Part shown: one piece after another, positions 32,573 to 44,580 of the stretch
Layout of the letters: every line of letters starts with the position of its first letter
How positions within the stretch are numbered: position 1 is the stretch's first letter
Translations under genes and position numbers: made by a program
Assembly: GCA_012845835.1 (NCBI GenBank)
Contig: JABAKD010000023.1
Span: 18,710,691-18,774,690 of the forward strand
DNA: 64,000 nucleotides
Source of the DNA: Undaria pinnatifida
Lineage: Eukaryota; Sar; Phaeophyceae; Laminariales; Alariaceae
Direction of reading: 5' to 3'
Notes under the pieces: model-generated
What the model was told of the DNA's origin: nothing
Database searches by the model: none
The model's input: only the letters and a program-made list of their open reading frames with translations

Positions 32573-32941
32573 TGTCAAGGAATTAGTGGGGTATTAGTCC
32601 GTTTGACCACTTGCACAGGTTAACCAATAGCTTACCCAAACTAAGCCTTATAACATTCTCCCCCCCTTAAACGGCGGGATAGAAGGTCGGCCGTACATAC
32701 GGGCGGACCTGTCATTTATCCAAGCCGTTTCATTTCCTGGGTAAACCGGGGAGAGTATTTTTCAAGTTCGCCATGGGAAAATCTGAAAAAGTTTGTTATG
32801 GTGGATGTGGGGATCGAACCCACGACCCAAAAACCCATGGTCTGTCGACGACGCCATTTGTTAAGGTATTAGTGGGGTATTAGTCCGTTTGACCACTTGC
32901 ACAGGTTAACCAATAGCTTACCCAAACTAAGCCTTATAACA
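32573..32941 (-). mobile_element. TRIM-like miniature LTR element, 369 bp
   Basis: 83-bp terminal repeats at 32573-32655 and 32859-32941 start TGTYAAGG and end TTATAACA, differing at about 2 positions. Target duplication is TAAG (32569-32572 and 32942-32945). The left arm shows the empty site GTCGATAAGTATGTG (inverse, near 2750). On the minus strand, TGGCGTCGTCGAC follows the 5' repeat after three A bases (primer-site position) and AAGGGGGGGAGAA precedes the 3' repeat (polypurine tract). Inside, at about 32803-32827, is a perfect tRNA T-arm-like hairpin (minus strand GTGGGTTCGATCCCCAC). Confidence 0.85.
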
Positions 32942-33001
32942 TAAGTATGTGTAAAAAAGTATTCGTACTTCTCTCCAGCAGACGTCGTAACCATCCAAAT
33001 T

Positions 33002-34859
33002 ATTGGAGCTCCTTTCGCTGTTAGTAATTGTTGTGGTATTGTTGTACTTGCTCTTGGTACTTGGAAAAAGAGCCGCACTTCATAGACTATATCCGCACGC
33101 CATCCCCTAGTCTTGAGCAAGAGACATGGATGTCTCGACTCGTGACACACAGGACGCAAGATAAGAGTAGAACGTATCTCGATGTCGAACGCCCTCGTGG
33201 CACCGTGGGAATGGAATGCGGGATGTATATCGAGCAAGTGGTCGCCTGCCTTCTTCAGGAGGTCACCGACCTTGATGTCGCCGGTGAACTTCGTGTTTAT
33301 GTCCTCGCCGACTTGGCGGCCCTCGGCGGCTGCTTCGCAGGGCTTCTGCAAACGACAACAACGGATGGGAATACCTTGCGTTCAGTGAATGTTCAAAATA
33401 GTAAGGCCACGTAGCTGTCGTCGATTTCCAAAGTTGGAAAGGAAGTCGTACAATTTAACACTGCTGTTGTAATGAAAGCGGTCGTTTATGGGCAAAGCCC
33501 TGCCTGGTACCACAACGTTGCTAACACCTATGAAACCACCACTGGGCAGGAACGAACGGGATTCACAGTCGCAACTGGTAAGCGTAAGCCCCGGTATACT
33601 GCTATATAATGCACCTACCGGCGGAATACCGACAACGAAGGGTAAGAGACAGTACCTGCTGTATATATTGTTCGGTACTACTCTATTTCTGCTATCAACA
33701 CTATCACGACCGACGTGTACTGCGATTCCTGAAGAGGTTGCGCACCCTACTTGTACTCGTTAATACAAAGAGTTCATGGGGTTGTATGAAAAATGAGTAA
33801 CAGTAGTAGTACACCGCGTCACTACATGAACAACTCGCTAACCCCAATCACGGGACTGCTCTCCAGCATTCTCCCAGGTTTACTTCAGCTTCTGTTTACT
33901 GCTATATATCAACCTCCAGTGTGTACTGCTATTGGAGCTCCTTTCGCTGTTAGTAATTGTTGTGGTATTGTTGTACTTGCTCTTGGTACTTGGAAAAAGA
34001 GCCGCACTTCATAGACTATATCCGCACGCCATCCCCTAGTCTTGAGCAAGAGACATGGATGTCTCGACTCGTGACACACAGGACGCAAAATAAGAGTAGA
34101 ACGTACCTCGATGTCGAACGCCCTCGTGGCACCGTGGGAATGGAATGCGGGATGTATATCGAGCAAGTGGTCGCCTGCCTTCTTCAGGAGGTCACCGACC
34201 TTGATGTCGCCGGTGCACTTCGTGTTTATGTCCTCGCCGACTTGGCGGCCCTCGGCGGCTGCTTCGCAGGGATTCTGCAAACGACAACAACGGATGGGAA
34301 TACCTTGCGTTCAGTGAATGTTCAAAATAGTAAGGCCACGTAGCTGTCGTCGATTTCCAAAGTTGGAAAGGAAGTCGTACAATTTAACACTGCTGTTGTA
34401 ATGAAAGCGGTCGTTTATGGGCAAAGCCCTGCCTGGTACCACAACGTTGATAACACCTATGAAACCACCACTGGGACAGGAACGAACGGGATTCACAGTC
34501 GCAACTGGTAAGCGTAAGCCCCGGTATACTGCTATGTAAGGCCTACCGGCGGAATACCGACAACGAAGGGTAAGAGACAGTACCTGCTGTATATATTGTT
34601 CGGTACTACTCTATTACTGCTGCTATCAACACTATTACGACCGACGTGTGCTGCGATTCCTGAAGAGGTTGCGCACCCTACTTGTACTTGTTAATACAAA
34701 GAGTTCATGTGGTTGTATGAAAAATGAGTAACAGTAGTAGTACACCGCGTCACTACATGAACAACTCGCTAACCCCAATCACGGGACTGCTCTCCAGCAT
34801 CACCCAGGTTAACTTCAGCTTCTGTTCACTGCTATATATCAACCTCCAGTGTGTACTGC
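33002..34859. repeat. 929-bp tandem duplication in right arm
   Basis: Copy 1 is 33002-33930 and copy 2 is 33931-34859, both starting ATTGGAGCTCCTTTCGCTG. The left arm has one copy. Differences are few, for example one extra base in an AACGA context and TAGCAACG/GATAACACC changes. Confidence 0.85.
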
Positions 34860-36330
34860 GACTGGTGCTGAGGTATCATGCTGCTGTGTTATTTATCACT
34901 GCATGGACCATTTTTACAACCCTGGCTGACCCCCGTGATGAGACTTGCCCGTTTTCATTGCGTCTTACATGTATAGATACCACGTAGTCGTAGTCGTACA
35001 TCCAAAACGTGTGTTTATATCACAGCACAAAGCGTCACTGCATGGACCACTTGTTCAACCCCCGCTTACCCCGATGACGGGACTGCCCCGTACTCGTAGT
35101 CGTACATACATGAAGTAAGTGTGTTTGGCTGTACGTATGAAAAAGAAATCGCATCACACAGCGTCACTGCATAGGTCTACTCGTAAACCTGAGTACTTGT
35201 ACAATTCCCGCTTACAGCGCGATGACGGGACTGCCCGGTACACGTATCATACTCGTACATGCAAAAGTGTGTTTGTACGCATGAAAAAGAAATCACAGCA
35301 CAACAACAGAAATGTAACTCACGTTTCGTCAAGCTCTCAGCTCCTTCGTTAGGGACGCCGATCGAAGGTGAATCACAGGTGTCCGCGTCACACCAGTCAC
35401 ACACACGAGGGTTGTCGCCGCTTCCCCAGTGCTTCTTGTTAAGGTTATGAAAAGCTTGGCATGTGGAAGGCTCGTCACTCCTGCATGCAGGTGTCGCAGA
35501 CAACGTACTGGGAACTCCTGTTTCTCCTATTTCGTGCGATGAGGAAGCCGTCACAACCCTTGCTCGGGCACGGCCAATCAGGATTGCCAGAAGAAGCTGA
35601 GTCCCGTTCTTGCCCGACCAGCTTCCACACGCCTGATCCTGAACCTCCACCACCCCCACTGTTGGCGGAGCCTCCTCCCGCACTAGCCTTGGTCCGCTTC
35701 GCAAATTTCAACTTCAAATTGTTATCGCCGATCCGGCAAATTTCAAATTCAAATTGTTTGCAGCCGTCAACGGCAATTCCCTCTCAACAGCCAGCAATTG
35801 GCCAACTTCAAATAAAAGTACAAAAAAAAAGAAGTTGCTGAAAAAGCAAAATAAAAATATCAGAGAGCAAGCAGTAAAGATCAGAGAATGAGAGCTAAAA
35901 AGTAAGTAAGAATGAGACTAGGGAAAGCAAGGAAGGCAAGGAACTTAGGGACGGTTCTTCTTCCCAGCAACTAATTTTCTTTTCGGCAATTAAGGGCTGA
36001 GAGGGGGGAGGATATGCCGAGCGAGACGTCCGAGGGGGGCGAGGTCTAGGTATATAGTTTTATGCTTTTAGAGCACACTGCGACAGAGCCTACCGCTGTG
36101 CTGTACTGAGAGTGACTTGTCGCATACCTGGTAGTCCGCACTTGAAGTACTGAGTGAAGCACTACGTGTACTACTCTGCTACATACTCTGCCCCTTCCCC
36201 TTCCGTAATGAATCCCACCAAATTCCCTCATATCATCCTGCCGCACTGGCTGTTCGAGACATCGGATGTAGATCAATCGATTATGCGTAACTGGGTGAAA
36301 TCCGAGTGAAATCAACCATTTTATCTACTT

Positions 36331-36375
36331 ACAAGGGCTCCGCATGCCGGCGCCCATGCTTCGGGTAGGGCAGGG
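36331..36375 (-). repeat. Hairpin terminus (copy 5)
   Basis: Minus strand: CGAAGCATGGGCGCCGGCAT then GCGGAGCCCTTG ending at 36332, followed by T. It resembles copy 6 in its stem rather than copies 1, 2 and 4. Confidence 0.5.
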
Positions 36376-37660
36376 TAGCACTCCGGTAAGTTAAGGCGTA
36401 GCTGTTCGATTTGGCATTCATTGAACTTCAAAGTAATGCCAAGAGTTTAATACGAACATGGGATTATGAAGGTCATGCGTTGACGGAAGAAAAAGTAATA
36501 CATATACAACAAAGAAGGCAAGGATAGGCAAAACACACTGTTGTTAAATGCGCCGTCAAGTGAAAGTTGGCGTATATCAAACAAAAATACCGAAAATAGT
36601 ACTGAGAACCTGCGTCGCCTCTAGACGAAACGAAAGAGGACTTGGCATCAATGAAGAGACTGTACTGTTGTCCCCGTGGCAATGAAGGTTCGAAGTCGAC
36701 AGGATGCAAAGTCGGCTTGCATCAAACGTCGACATGGGGCCATGTCAGCCGGCGAGGTTTTGGAAGAAGAGAGCTTTGTTTGTTACCTGAAGGTTGTCGC
36801 ATTGATTAGTCTGCGTGGTCACGGGCGAGGAGGAAAATTAAGAAGAGAACAGCGATCTCTCCTTGCGGTGGCGTTGTCTAAGATAGGTGCGGGGGTGGCT
36901 TTGCTCGTACGGGAGGTTGGCATAGCGCTTCTTCTCTGTTTTTATTCGGGAAGGCGGGATATGTGTGTCTGATGTCTTTGCCTTGCGGGTGCTTTCACGT
37001 TGTCGAAATCGGACGCGTCCCCTCAATACATAATATCCGGATCTTCTCTACCATGACGACTGCTGACAGTGCCGTGCGTATTTCCTAGAGACTAACCCAT
37101 TATTTACTGGTGGTAATAATATACCTTTGCAACATTTTTTTTCATCCCATTTATTATCCTCGCAACGCTCTCGCGGTCCCTCCCAGTAGTAACTCAGATC
37201 CGGGGTCACATAGCGGGCCCTCCTCCTCCCTCCCCACTTCGGCACGTGCCTTCGTTTTTATCGCGAGAAGAAGCCAGCATTTTCTTCCCTCGTTGACTCG
37301 CGTCGAATTGTACCTACCCACGCTGCTAGGCGCTCTCAGCTGTTTTTTTTTTTTTTTTTCTTCATTTTCGCAAATATAGTCAAATCTCATCGTGGTGGGT
37401 ATCGAACTCAAGGACAAACAAGCGTTAGTAGTATTCGAGGGTAAAACCACTATTTAATAGACCCATGAGGCGGCCGGCTGACAATTGATTAAAACAAAAC
37501 ATGAACTTTGCATAGAGATTACATTCCCCCATGTTGTATGATATTACGATAGTTGACGCCGCGTTACCCAGAGAGGTGTTGCCTGTGGTGTCAGTCAACA
37601 GTAGTATTTACTGATGGAGCCTGTCCTGTGACCACGGACTTGGTTATGCGAGTTAATGTG
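36376..37660. other. Stretch with no supported gene
   Basis: Short frames are open on both strands but have no recognisable domain or convincing splice signals. A T-run of 17 occurs near 37342. A T-arm-like box (GTGGTGGGTATCGAACTCA) lies near 37390. Confidence 0.4.
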
Positions 37661-37661
37661 A

Positions 37662-38074
<413 letters not shown>

Positions 38075-38075
<1 letters not shown>

Positions 38076-38390
38076 CCACGGTTTATTTTTTTTTTCAACC
38101 GCGGTTTTCTTTCTATTTTCTTCCCCGTCTATTTCTCGCCTATCCACAACGCAACGATTCTCCCTACTATGCACGAACTCTATTTGCGTTTTGTTTCGTC
38201 TTTCCAATTCCTTTATGCAGTGCACTAACGCCTACCTTCACATATGCCGTGCGTAAAACTTTTCCCGACAATGCCCACCATTCCCAATGGCATAAGTTTC
38301 GAATACATGTAGCACCGCAACCTCTTGGTACGGACCATAACCTTACCTTTGTCTTGGTCACGTTCTCTTTGCGAAACTATTATCTTTGTA
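38075..38390 (+). repeat. ~310-bp dispersed repeat, second copy at 45210-45520
   Basis: Shared from TTCATCCACGGTTTA through CAACCGCGGTTTTCTTTC, TTTTGTTTCGTCTTTCCAAT and CAACCTCTTGGTAC to TTTTTGCG. About 75-80% similar by eye. The left copy starts at the microsatellite edge. Confidence 0.85.
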
Positions 38391-39504
38391 ATGTTTATGT
38401 TTACATTTGCCGGGGGGAAGACAGGATAATCTCCTGCGACCAAACTTGCACAAGCGTTTGAAAAATGGACCAAACTCCTCTGAATGCACGTACACTCAAA
38501 GGCCGCCAACTATTAATAATAATCCAATTGGCTGGTCGCGTGCACGCATCGACAGCGTAGTCATCGCAACCCGCTAAACAGCGAAATGACAATTATATGA
38601 AGCACCGTTGTGTGGTCCGACCTTGAAGCACGTCGACGACACTCAGATTCCTACTCGAATCCGCCCCATATAACCTTCGCGCTTGCAATAGGACCCATAA
38701 CGTACACGCTTGCAGTATGTTCCAATCACGAGCTCCCTTACCCCAATACCCAATAACAGGTGCTTCTTGCACATATATATCCCCATCGTATGGACATAAG
38801 TTGGTTGCAAGTATAATTACCGTTCGTTGTGCGACACCTGCATCACACACACTTGAAAACCCAAACGGACCACAATCAATTATACCACGCACGTTTTTCA
38901 ACTACTGCTGTAGCTAGAGCTATGGATGTGCGTAGCTGCCCGAGCGCCGCCCACGTGTGCTGCCCCTCTACCCGCCCTGCATGACGACCCTCCACCGTCC
39001 CCGGCTGCAGCCGCTCCGCCGGAATCGGGCATGTTCCGCTATGCTGAAGGGACATGCGGCGTGGACAATTAAGGTTAAAAAAAACTGGGGTTGGTTGAAC
39101 CGGAATGTGTTGTCATTGAACGCCCTGCCGTCCAACACCTCGCTTTTCTCCTGCAACACTTGTTTCCTGTGTTTGTCCAGCAGCACAGCGCTCTTTCGTT
39201 GGTGGCCGTGCCGATTCAGCAGGCATGGCAAGGCAAGGCAATCCAAGCACTCTTCTGCATGTACATACATGGCTCATGATGCTGTGCACATGGGGCACAT
39301 GCTGACTAACACAGAGGGGAGTGCGACAAAAAGAATGCGACATCCCACTTATAATACCTGGTGTTCAAAGTGTACATAGGGGTACGTGCATATTTCACCT
39401 GGTGTTACTTCCAGAGCCAGGGGAGGTAAACTTACCACAACCAAGTACGAAATAGCTTTCGCGGTTGCAAGTATAATCGCGGTATCTGCTGTAAATGTAC
39501 TTCG

Positions 39505-39807
39505 TTGCACACGCAACCCACCCCCGAAATAACATCGGCGCGAGGCTCACCTCTCGGTGCGTGCAGCTGCTACAGTGCTCTGGATGCCATGGGCATCCAG
39601 CAGGTCTTGCATGACCCCCGTGGTGCACTCCGATTGGACCCGAAGCAGATTGCAGTTGTTACGACACTCGATGCTCGCGAGGGAAGCTTGTATCTGCCTC
39701 CGCTTCCCTTCAGGAATGGGCGGCTAGTTGTTGCGTTGCTTTCTTGGAGTCGAGTGGCGAAGGCGACGTTGGTGTGCTCTCGCACGGCGATCCCTTTCAA
39801 CTTTTAG
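39505..39807 (+). CDS. Small ORF, unknown
   Basis: About 100 codons with a mixed peptide (GIQQVLHDPRGALRLDPKQI; VVTTLDAREGSLYLPPLPF). The minus strand is also open. An upstream open stretch (39091-39279, IERPAVQHLAFLLQHLFPVF) could be an earlier exon. No family recognised and no clear splice pair. Confidence 0.2.
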   Translation: MHTQPTPEITSARGSPLGACSCYSALDAMGIQQVLHDPRGALRLDPKQIAVVTTLDAREGSLYLPPLPFRNGRLVVALLSWSRVAKATLVCSRTAIPFNF

Positions 39808-39904
39808 GATTTTCCAACTCTATCGTAATATCAACAAAGAAAATACTTGGTGGACAGCAGTGGTGGATGTGATGATTTTTAATTGCCATTAGATACAGTA
39901 TAAT

Positions 39905-40760
39905 TGCTCTATGCGTACCTACTGCCCGAACCAATAGAATGGTGGAAGTCTATCGATACCTGTTGCCCGAACCAATGGAAGGGTGGAACAACTATCGACA
40001 CGTAACTGTAGAAACAATATGTTTTATGAAACCGCTACGATATAGATACCCATAGGACAAACCCATAAATTCCGCCTCTCAGTGTCAATATCCTGTTGCC
40101 CGAACAGTGACGTTCTGGAAATGCCCATCGATACCTACTTGTTTGAACAATATGTTGAAGCAAATAGGTACAATAGGCTACTGGCCGAACAGGAGATCAT
40201 TAAAGATGCCAATCGATACCTATCGCGGGCAACAATAGGCCTCCTATTGAAAGAGGATTCTATCGATTGCCTGTTGACCTGGAACCTTTTGTCCAGTGTG
40301 TTAAAAACAGTGTTTTGAAGTCAGGCTAACGGCGTCTAATAGTAGTCCGGCGTACCTGTTTCACTGTCTGGGAATATCGTGCCAGGCACTCTTCTACATT
40401 TTTTTTCCAGATATGTCAGCTGTGACTAAAACCATTTGAGTGGTGGAGATTCAACTTTGCAAGCTGCGTGATACTTTGGCCTTGCGTTTTTATGTATTGG
40501 CTCCTAGATAGGGATACAAGTCCACGGCTGCCCCGTATTCTGTAAGCTATACCACGAGTAGATAGCCTCCGAAGCTTGTTAACGGTCAGGTCTGAGTTGA
40601 CAGCCTCCGAAATTGACAGTCCGGGCGTTTGCTATTGATAGACTGCCCCAGAAATCAATTGTCCGGACATGCCTCACAATATTTGTGCACAGCCTGCGAA
40701 ATCGGTTGTCCCGACAGATCCCTACTAAATTGGCGGCCGAGGAAATAATATAATACAAAG
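39905..40760 (+). repeat. Diverged short tandem repeats
   Basis: 39905-40260 has units around ATCGATACCTGTTGCCCGAA, CCAATGGAAGGGTGGAA (about 55 bp). 40560-40730 has units around GACAGCCTCCGAAATTGACA with GTCCGGAC (about 60 bp). No gene. Confidence 0.6.
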
Positions 40761-40818
40761 TATTCTTATATTAAGTTTTTATTTATGAAACTTGCCAAAA
40801 ACGGGCAACAGATAGAGT

Positions 40819-40895
40819 ACACCTCTTGCAAAGATGAGTATCGATCCCAAATTCTTCTAACTTACAGCTGACGTCGTTAGAATATTTTCATGAAA
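40819..40895 (+). repeat. Core-family copy (TTGCAAAGATGAGTATCGAT)
   Basis: Matches 31782-31855 and 22570-22640: TTGCAAAGATGAGTAT, then AACTYACRGCTGACGTC, then ATATTT. Confidence 0.7.
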
Positions 40896-41295
40896 TATCT
40901 CGCAACCAATCCAATTAGTCATTTACCTGTATCAGGCAGCCTCCGCAATCAAGTATGATGGGCAATTCCCGCGAATAGGCGGATGCCTTAATCCAGCGTA
41001 AGGAAGCTCTACTGATGCACTTTTTCCGGAATGGTTACCTTGTACTACATGCAAGATGTGTGTCCACAGTATGGGGACAGCGTTTGTCTGGGGTCCTTTC
41101 AGAATACCGCGCAGGAGTTAAGGAAAGAGGGATGATGCACGAAGAATACCACGGGTTCAAATGGAGACCTGCTACCCGCATCTCGATTTTCAGGAAATCA
41201 AAGAGCGTCACACATGCCGTGTTGCCCGATACCCTCGCCTCGTTGTGTGCTAATTCGCACCTCAGAGCTCTTGCCATCTTCTGTTGACGGCGTAC

Positions 41296-41451
41296 ATGAC
41301 CACCACCCTTGGTCCACTCTCTGGGATGGAACACTCGGCTCCTGGGGAGGAGCAGGTCGTCTTCTCACGCAAGGCGGGGGTTGTCGCGAGCAAGATTAGC
41401 TACGTCGACGTTCTTGACTCAGCGAATGACTGGCAAATCCTCGAGAGTCCG
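41296..41451 (+). CDS. Candidate exon, unknown
   Basis: Open from an ATG at 41296 to a strong donor, AGTCCG|GTGAGT (41452), phase 0. The peptide is mixed (GEEQVVFSRKAGVVASKISY; DVLDSANDWQILESP). Possible downstream acceptors lie at 41721 (CACAG), 41823 (TTGCAG) and 41881 (CCGCAG), but no following exon is clear. Confidence 0.3.
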
Positions 41452-42897
41452 GTGAGTGACAATGGTACATGCTTTGGTTAGGCCTAGAAATAGGCACCAG
41501 GTAGCATTTTCGATAAGCCAAAACCAGCTGGGAAGCTTTGTCCTCGGAAAACGAGGGAGAAACAGTTTTACCGGGTCCTTCGGCCGGTTTTAGCCAGTTA
41601 ACCGAGAACCGGCTTGAAGACGTTTGCAATTTTAAGCTTCCGAAATGTTGATAGTTGTTGTTTTCCTTGATTTGCGCCTCGTGTTCTTCCGGGTGCATAT
41701 TCGATTCTGTTCGCAAATTCACAGCTGGTGGTAATGAAGAAACCCCACCCCCCTTTCACCCTGTTGTGTCGAACACACCGCCACCAGGTATTTATCGAAC
41801 TATCACGCTATTCACTGTTGCAGGCACGTTCATTTTTTGCACTACTACTAGTAATAGGAAGGGATGCGCTTTTCCGCAGGTACATCCTGTCAAGTTACGG
41901 AAAACATCGTTTTCACGCTTCTCCAGTAAATTGTTTTGGATGTACCCGCAAGTGTAACGTGATAGATCTGCTCGGTTGCATCAGACAGACTATCAGCAGC
42001 AGAGGTAACATTGTTAATATTTTGGTTCGGAGCTTTTTCTTTACTCACACCTGTTGCGGTGATTCTGCCGGTATAGCATATACCGACATTGACTTGGGGA
42101 ACGAATGCTAGGATGGGTGATGCCTGGTCTAAGGGTGAAGCAGAAGAACAACGCCAATCGGCGCTTAAGCTGTCGTGAACGTGGTCTTGAATCGTTTTTG
42201 GAAGTACTGTACCCACTCGCGACCGCGGGCCCGGTGTTATCAGCTCCGAGGACTTCCCCCCGCAGGCTCGGAGTGCGTTTGTCCACAATACAATAGTTTG
42301 TTAACGCGCGGGAAGTGTCATGCCATCGGCCATGGACTTGCCGTCCATCCCTCGAGAGCCACTAGAAACGCAATCCGGGGAAGTTTAACTGTCTGACAAA
42401 TTGTATACAACAATGCTATATGCGGTATAATGCCCCATGATGCGTACGACCACGGCGGTACAGCACCCTGCAAAAGCCCCATCTCGGGCTACCACCCGCA
42501 AGTTGGCTCAGACTTAGAAGCTTTGATGAACACAGCTGTCCGTACGTTGGGCAATTATCAAGTCCAACAAGTCGTGATCAGTTTCATTGTGTCCTAAGAT
42601 CTACCACGTCTACTGGCCGTGAACTCTGAATGTATCTTCAAGCAAGCCACACACCACGCGCCACACATCCAACTGCGAATTCAACTTTCCGACACCCGGA
42701 CAACACCCGGAATGTGTGTTCCAGTTCAAAAGCCGCCCGTAAAATGGCAGCATCAATCCCGGACATGATCTGTCCACACACAACCACGGCGATGAATAGC
42801 CAACTATGGCTACGCCAGGCCCTATCAGCACCCTGCACACAAACTCAAGTCAGAAAAACTTATGAATTCAAAACTCAGATAAAACCGAAAATCAGCT

Positions 42898-43490
42898 ATT
42901 CGTAGTTCGGGACCCCCCCCAAACCGCTGTACGAGCGACCGCATCTGCTCCGTTTCCAGCCGCAGCGTCTTGAGCTCTTTCCGCAACACGACCGGCGCGT
43001 CATGGAACACGCGCGACACCGGTTCCGAGGTGCTCTCCGCCTCCTCCAGGCCTCCTTGTCGACAAACTTGTTGCGGCTTGCAGCCCGCTTGATAGCTGAG
43101 ATGGCTCCGGATGTGATACTCGCCCTGGTGTTCCAATTGCTGGAACACCTCAAGGATCTCGCCGGTGATCTCGAGCTGGACATGAGCGTAAACCGCATCG
43201 TCGCCACATGGACGTCGCGCAGTTCGCCTGTGACCAGGTGCTGCACCGCATACCCGTACTTTTTGTCGTCATTGGCAACACGCCGCGGGCCCCAAGTCCC
43301 CACGAGCTTGCGGTGCTTGCCGTACCTGGACACTCGAGCCACGATAACGTAATCGTCTACCGTGAAATGCGGCAGCGTCTTGCCGCAACTGCCGCGTGCC
43401 CGGTGGTGACGATGATAGGCGTCGACGCGTTCCAGCACCCCTGCCAGGAGCTCATCCTTGGTGTCCACCAAAGAAACAACCAGCTTTTGC
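42898..43490 (-). pseudogene. Integrase C-terminal segment and chromodomain-like tail
   Basis: The post-core segment reads FTVDDYVIVARVSRYGKHRK, LVGTWGPRRVANDDKKYGYA and TGELRDVHVATMRF. In another frame the tail reads GLEEAESTSEPVSRVFHDAP and VVLRKELKTLRL, where chromodomains usually have a WEP signature (here SEP, the aromatic lost). A frame change lies near 43190. Such tails target integration to heterochromatin. Confidence 0.65.
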
Positions 43491-43637
43491 ATTTGTTTTG
43501 CAATTTGTTTTTGTCGATTGGCCTGGACTGAAAACCCTTGTCGTCCTCCTCGACGAGAGCAGTAAAAGCCGTACACGGCTCACGCCTCATCATGACGTGG
43601 TAAGGGGTCGTCGGCATCCTCTTTCGCCACGCCGTGT

Positions 43638-44042
43638 TCATGCCCATTGGATCACTTCGCGCATCACGCGCTTGACGCTCCCGTTGGTCCACGCGCTGTT
43701 GGCTACAGAGACCCGATGTTCAACATCCAGTGTTTTCGCCTTCTTGCGCACCACGCGGTTACGGAAATGGGTCGCGTTGTCGCTCACCCTCGTGGTTGGC
43801 GACCCAAACGTGGCACACATGCGAACAAACTCTTCCACGATGCCCTGCACCTTGCACACTTTAGACGGTCGCCGCCATGTGCATCCACTCCCGTCCTCGA
43901 GAACGACCAGCACGTACTGGAATCTATTCGCAGCGTCAACTTCGGCGTCCACCGCGCCCTCCCCCATGCGGAGAGAATCGAAATTATCAACTGCGTTCAG
44001 CTGTCTCCCATCAGGGGTATTTTCCACCGTACGGCGCACCAT
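43638..44042 (-). pseudogene. Integrase catalytic core with Glu-to-Lys change
   Basis: The core has FDSLRMGEG, LVVLEDGSGCTW, VSDNATHFRNRV and SAWTNGSVKRVMREV. The second Asp (in SDNATHF) and the Lys of GSVKRV are separated by exactly 35 residues, the D-x35-E spacing, so the catalytic Glu position holds Lys (codon at 43671-43673, AAG for an expected GAG). The enzyme would be inactive. Confidence 0.7.
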
Positions 44043-44114
44043 CGCCCCCGCCTTGCTGTCCGCACAGTACAGGCAAGAGTCGGAGTCATGTCCCGCACGT
44101 CACCATGCCCTCCC

Positions 44115-44580
44115 TTACGCAGTGCTGCTCAAGCGGAGCCATTGTTGCACCGACCCCGCGGGTCTGGGCCCCTCAAGGTGAGCACATACCAGCAGTCGCT
44201 CTTTTAGAGACTCGTTCTTGGCCGGCACCCAGGTCACACGGTGGCCATGGTACTCCACTCGGTACAGCCCTTCTGAATCTAGCGAAGCTATCCCCAACGC
44301 CGTATCGATGGTGGGCCCGTGCGGCCGCCTGCACACCGCGCACAACCTTCTTCGTCGAAAACTTGTCGCTCCCAGCGAAAAGCACCTCTGTGTACTTGAC
44401 GCTCGCGCCCACGCACACCGGACGTCCCGGTCGCGTCACCCAACGCGACAGCAGGTCATCCCAGCAGTTCTCATCGCCAGGGATGTGCACGATAGTGTAC
44501 TGGAACTCTCCGAGAAATACGCGCCATCCTTGTAAACGTTGTGCCACCGCCTTGGGTGTGGGCGCTCCGGTCGCACGAAA
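44115..44580 (-). pseudogene. RNase H end and integrase zinc region
   Basis: RNase H end: RLQGWRVFLGEFQYTIVHIP then GDENCWDDLLSRW. Further on, NESLKERLLVCAHLEG carries a His of the usual HHCC finger; the following Cys pair is in a shifted frame (LLPVLC region near 44070). Confidence 0.6.

Larger units (their letters stand above)
32426..35704 (-). pseudogene. Disrupted copy of the arm gene
   Basis: The zinc-finger exon is at about 35330-35704; a TGCA insertion after CGACACCTGCA shifts its frame inside the CDTC motif and leads to a quick stop. The ATG region and the 41-codon exon are deleted. The 56-codon exon is present twice (34107-34274 and 33178-33345). The terminal exon (32426-32572) is interrupted by the insertion at 32573. 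Confidence 0.7.
31858..36029 (-). repeat. Right inverted arm (4.17 kb)
   Basis: Inverse of 1-3458. Differences from the left arm: a 159-bp deletion between GGAT repeats (left 306-464), a deletion of about 455 bp (left about 886-1338), a 4-bp insertion in exon 1, a 369-bp TRIM-like insertion with a 4-bp target copy, and a 929-bp tandem duplication. These add up to the length difference between the arms. Homology could continue past 36029. Confidence 0.85.

Noticed and set aside
32799-32830. Possible tRNA gene
   Set aside because: Only the T-arm and a CCA-like end are present; no D-arm or acceptor partner is found within tRNA length.
1-36029. A Maverick/Polinton (large element with long TIRs)
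   Set aside because: No protein-primed DNA polymerase, packaging ATPase, capsid gene or integrase is found in the interior, which instead looks like nested unrelated elements.
43396-44181. Plus-strand frame of 261 codons
   Set aside because: It is the complement of the integrase and shows no domain.
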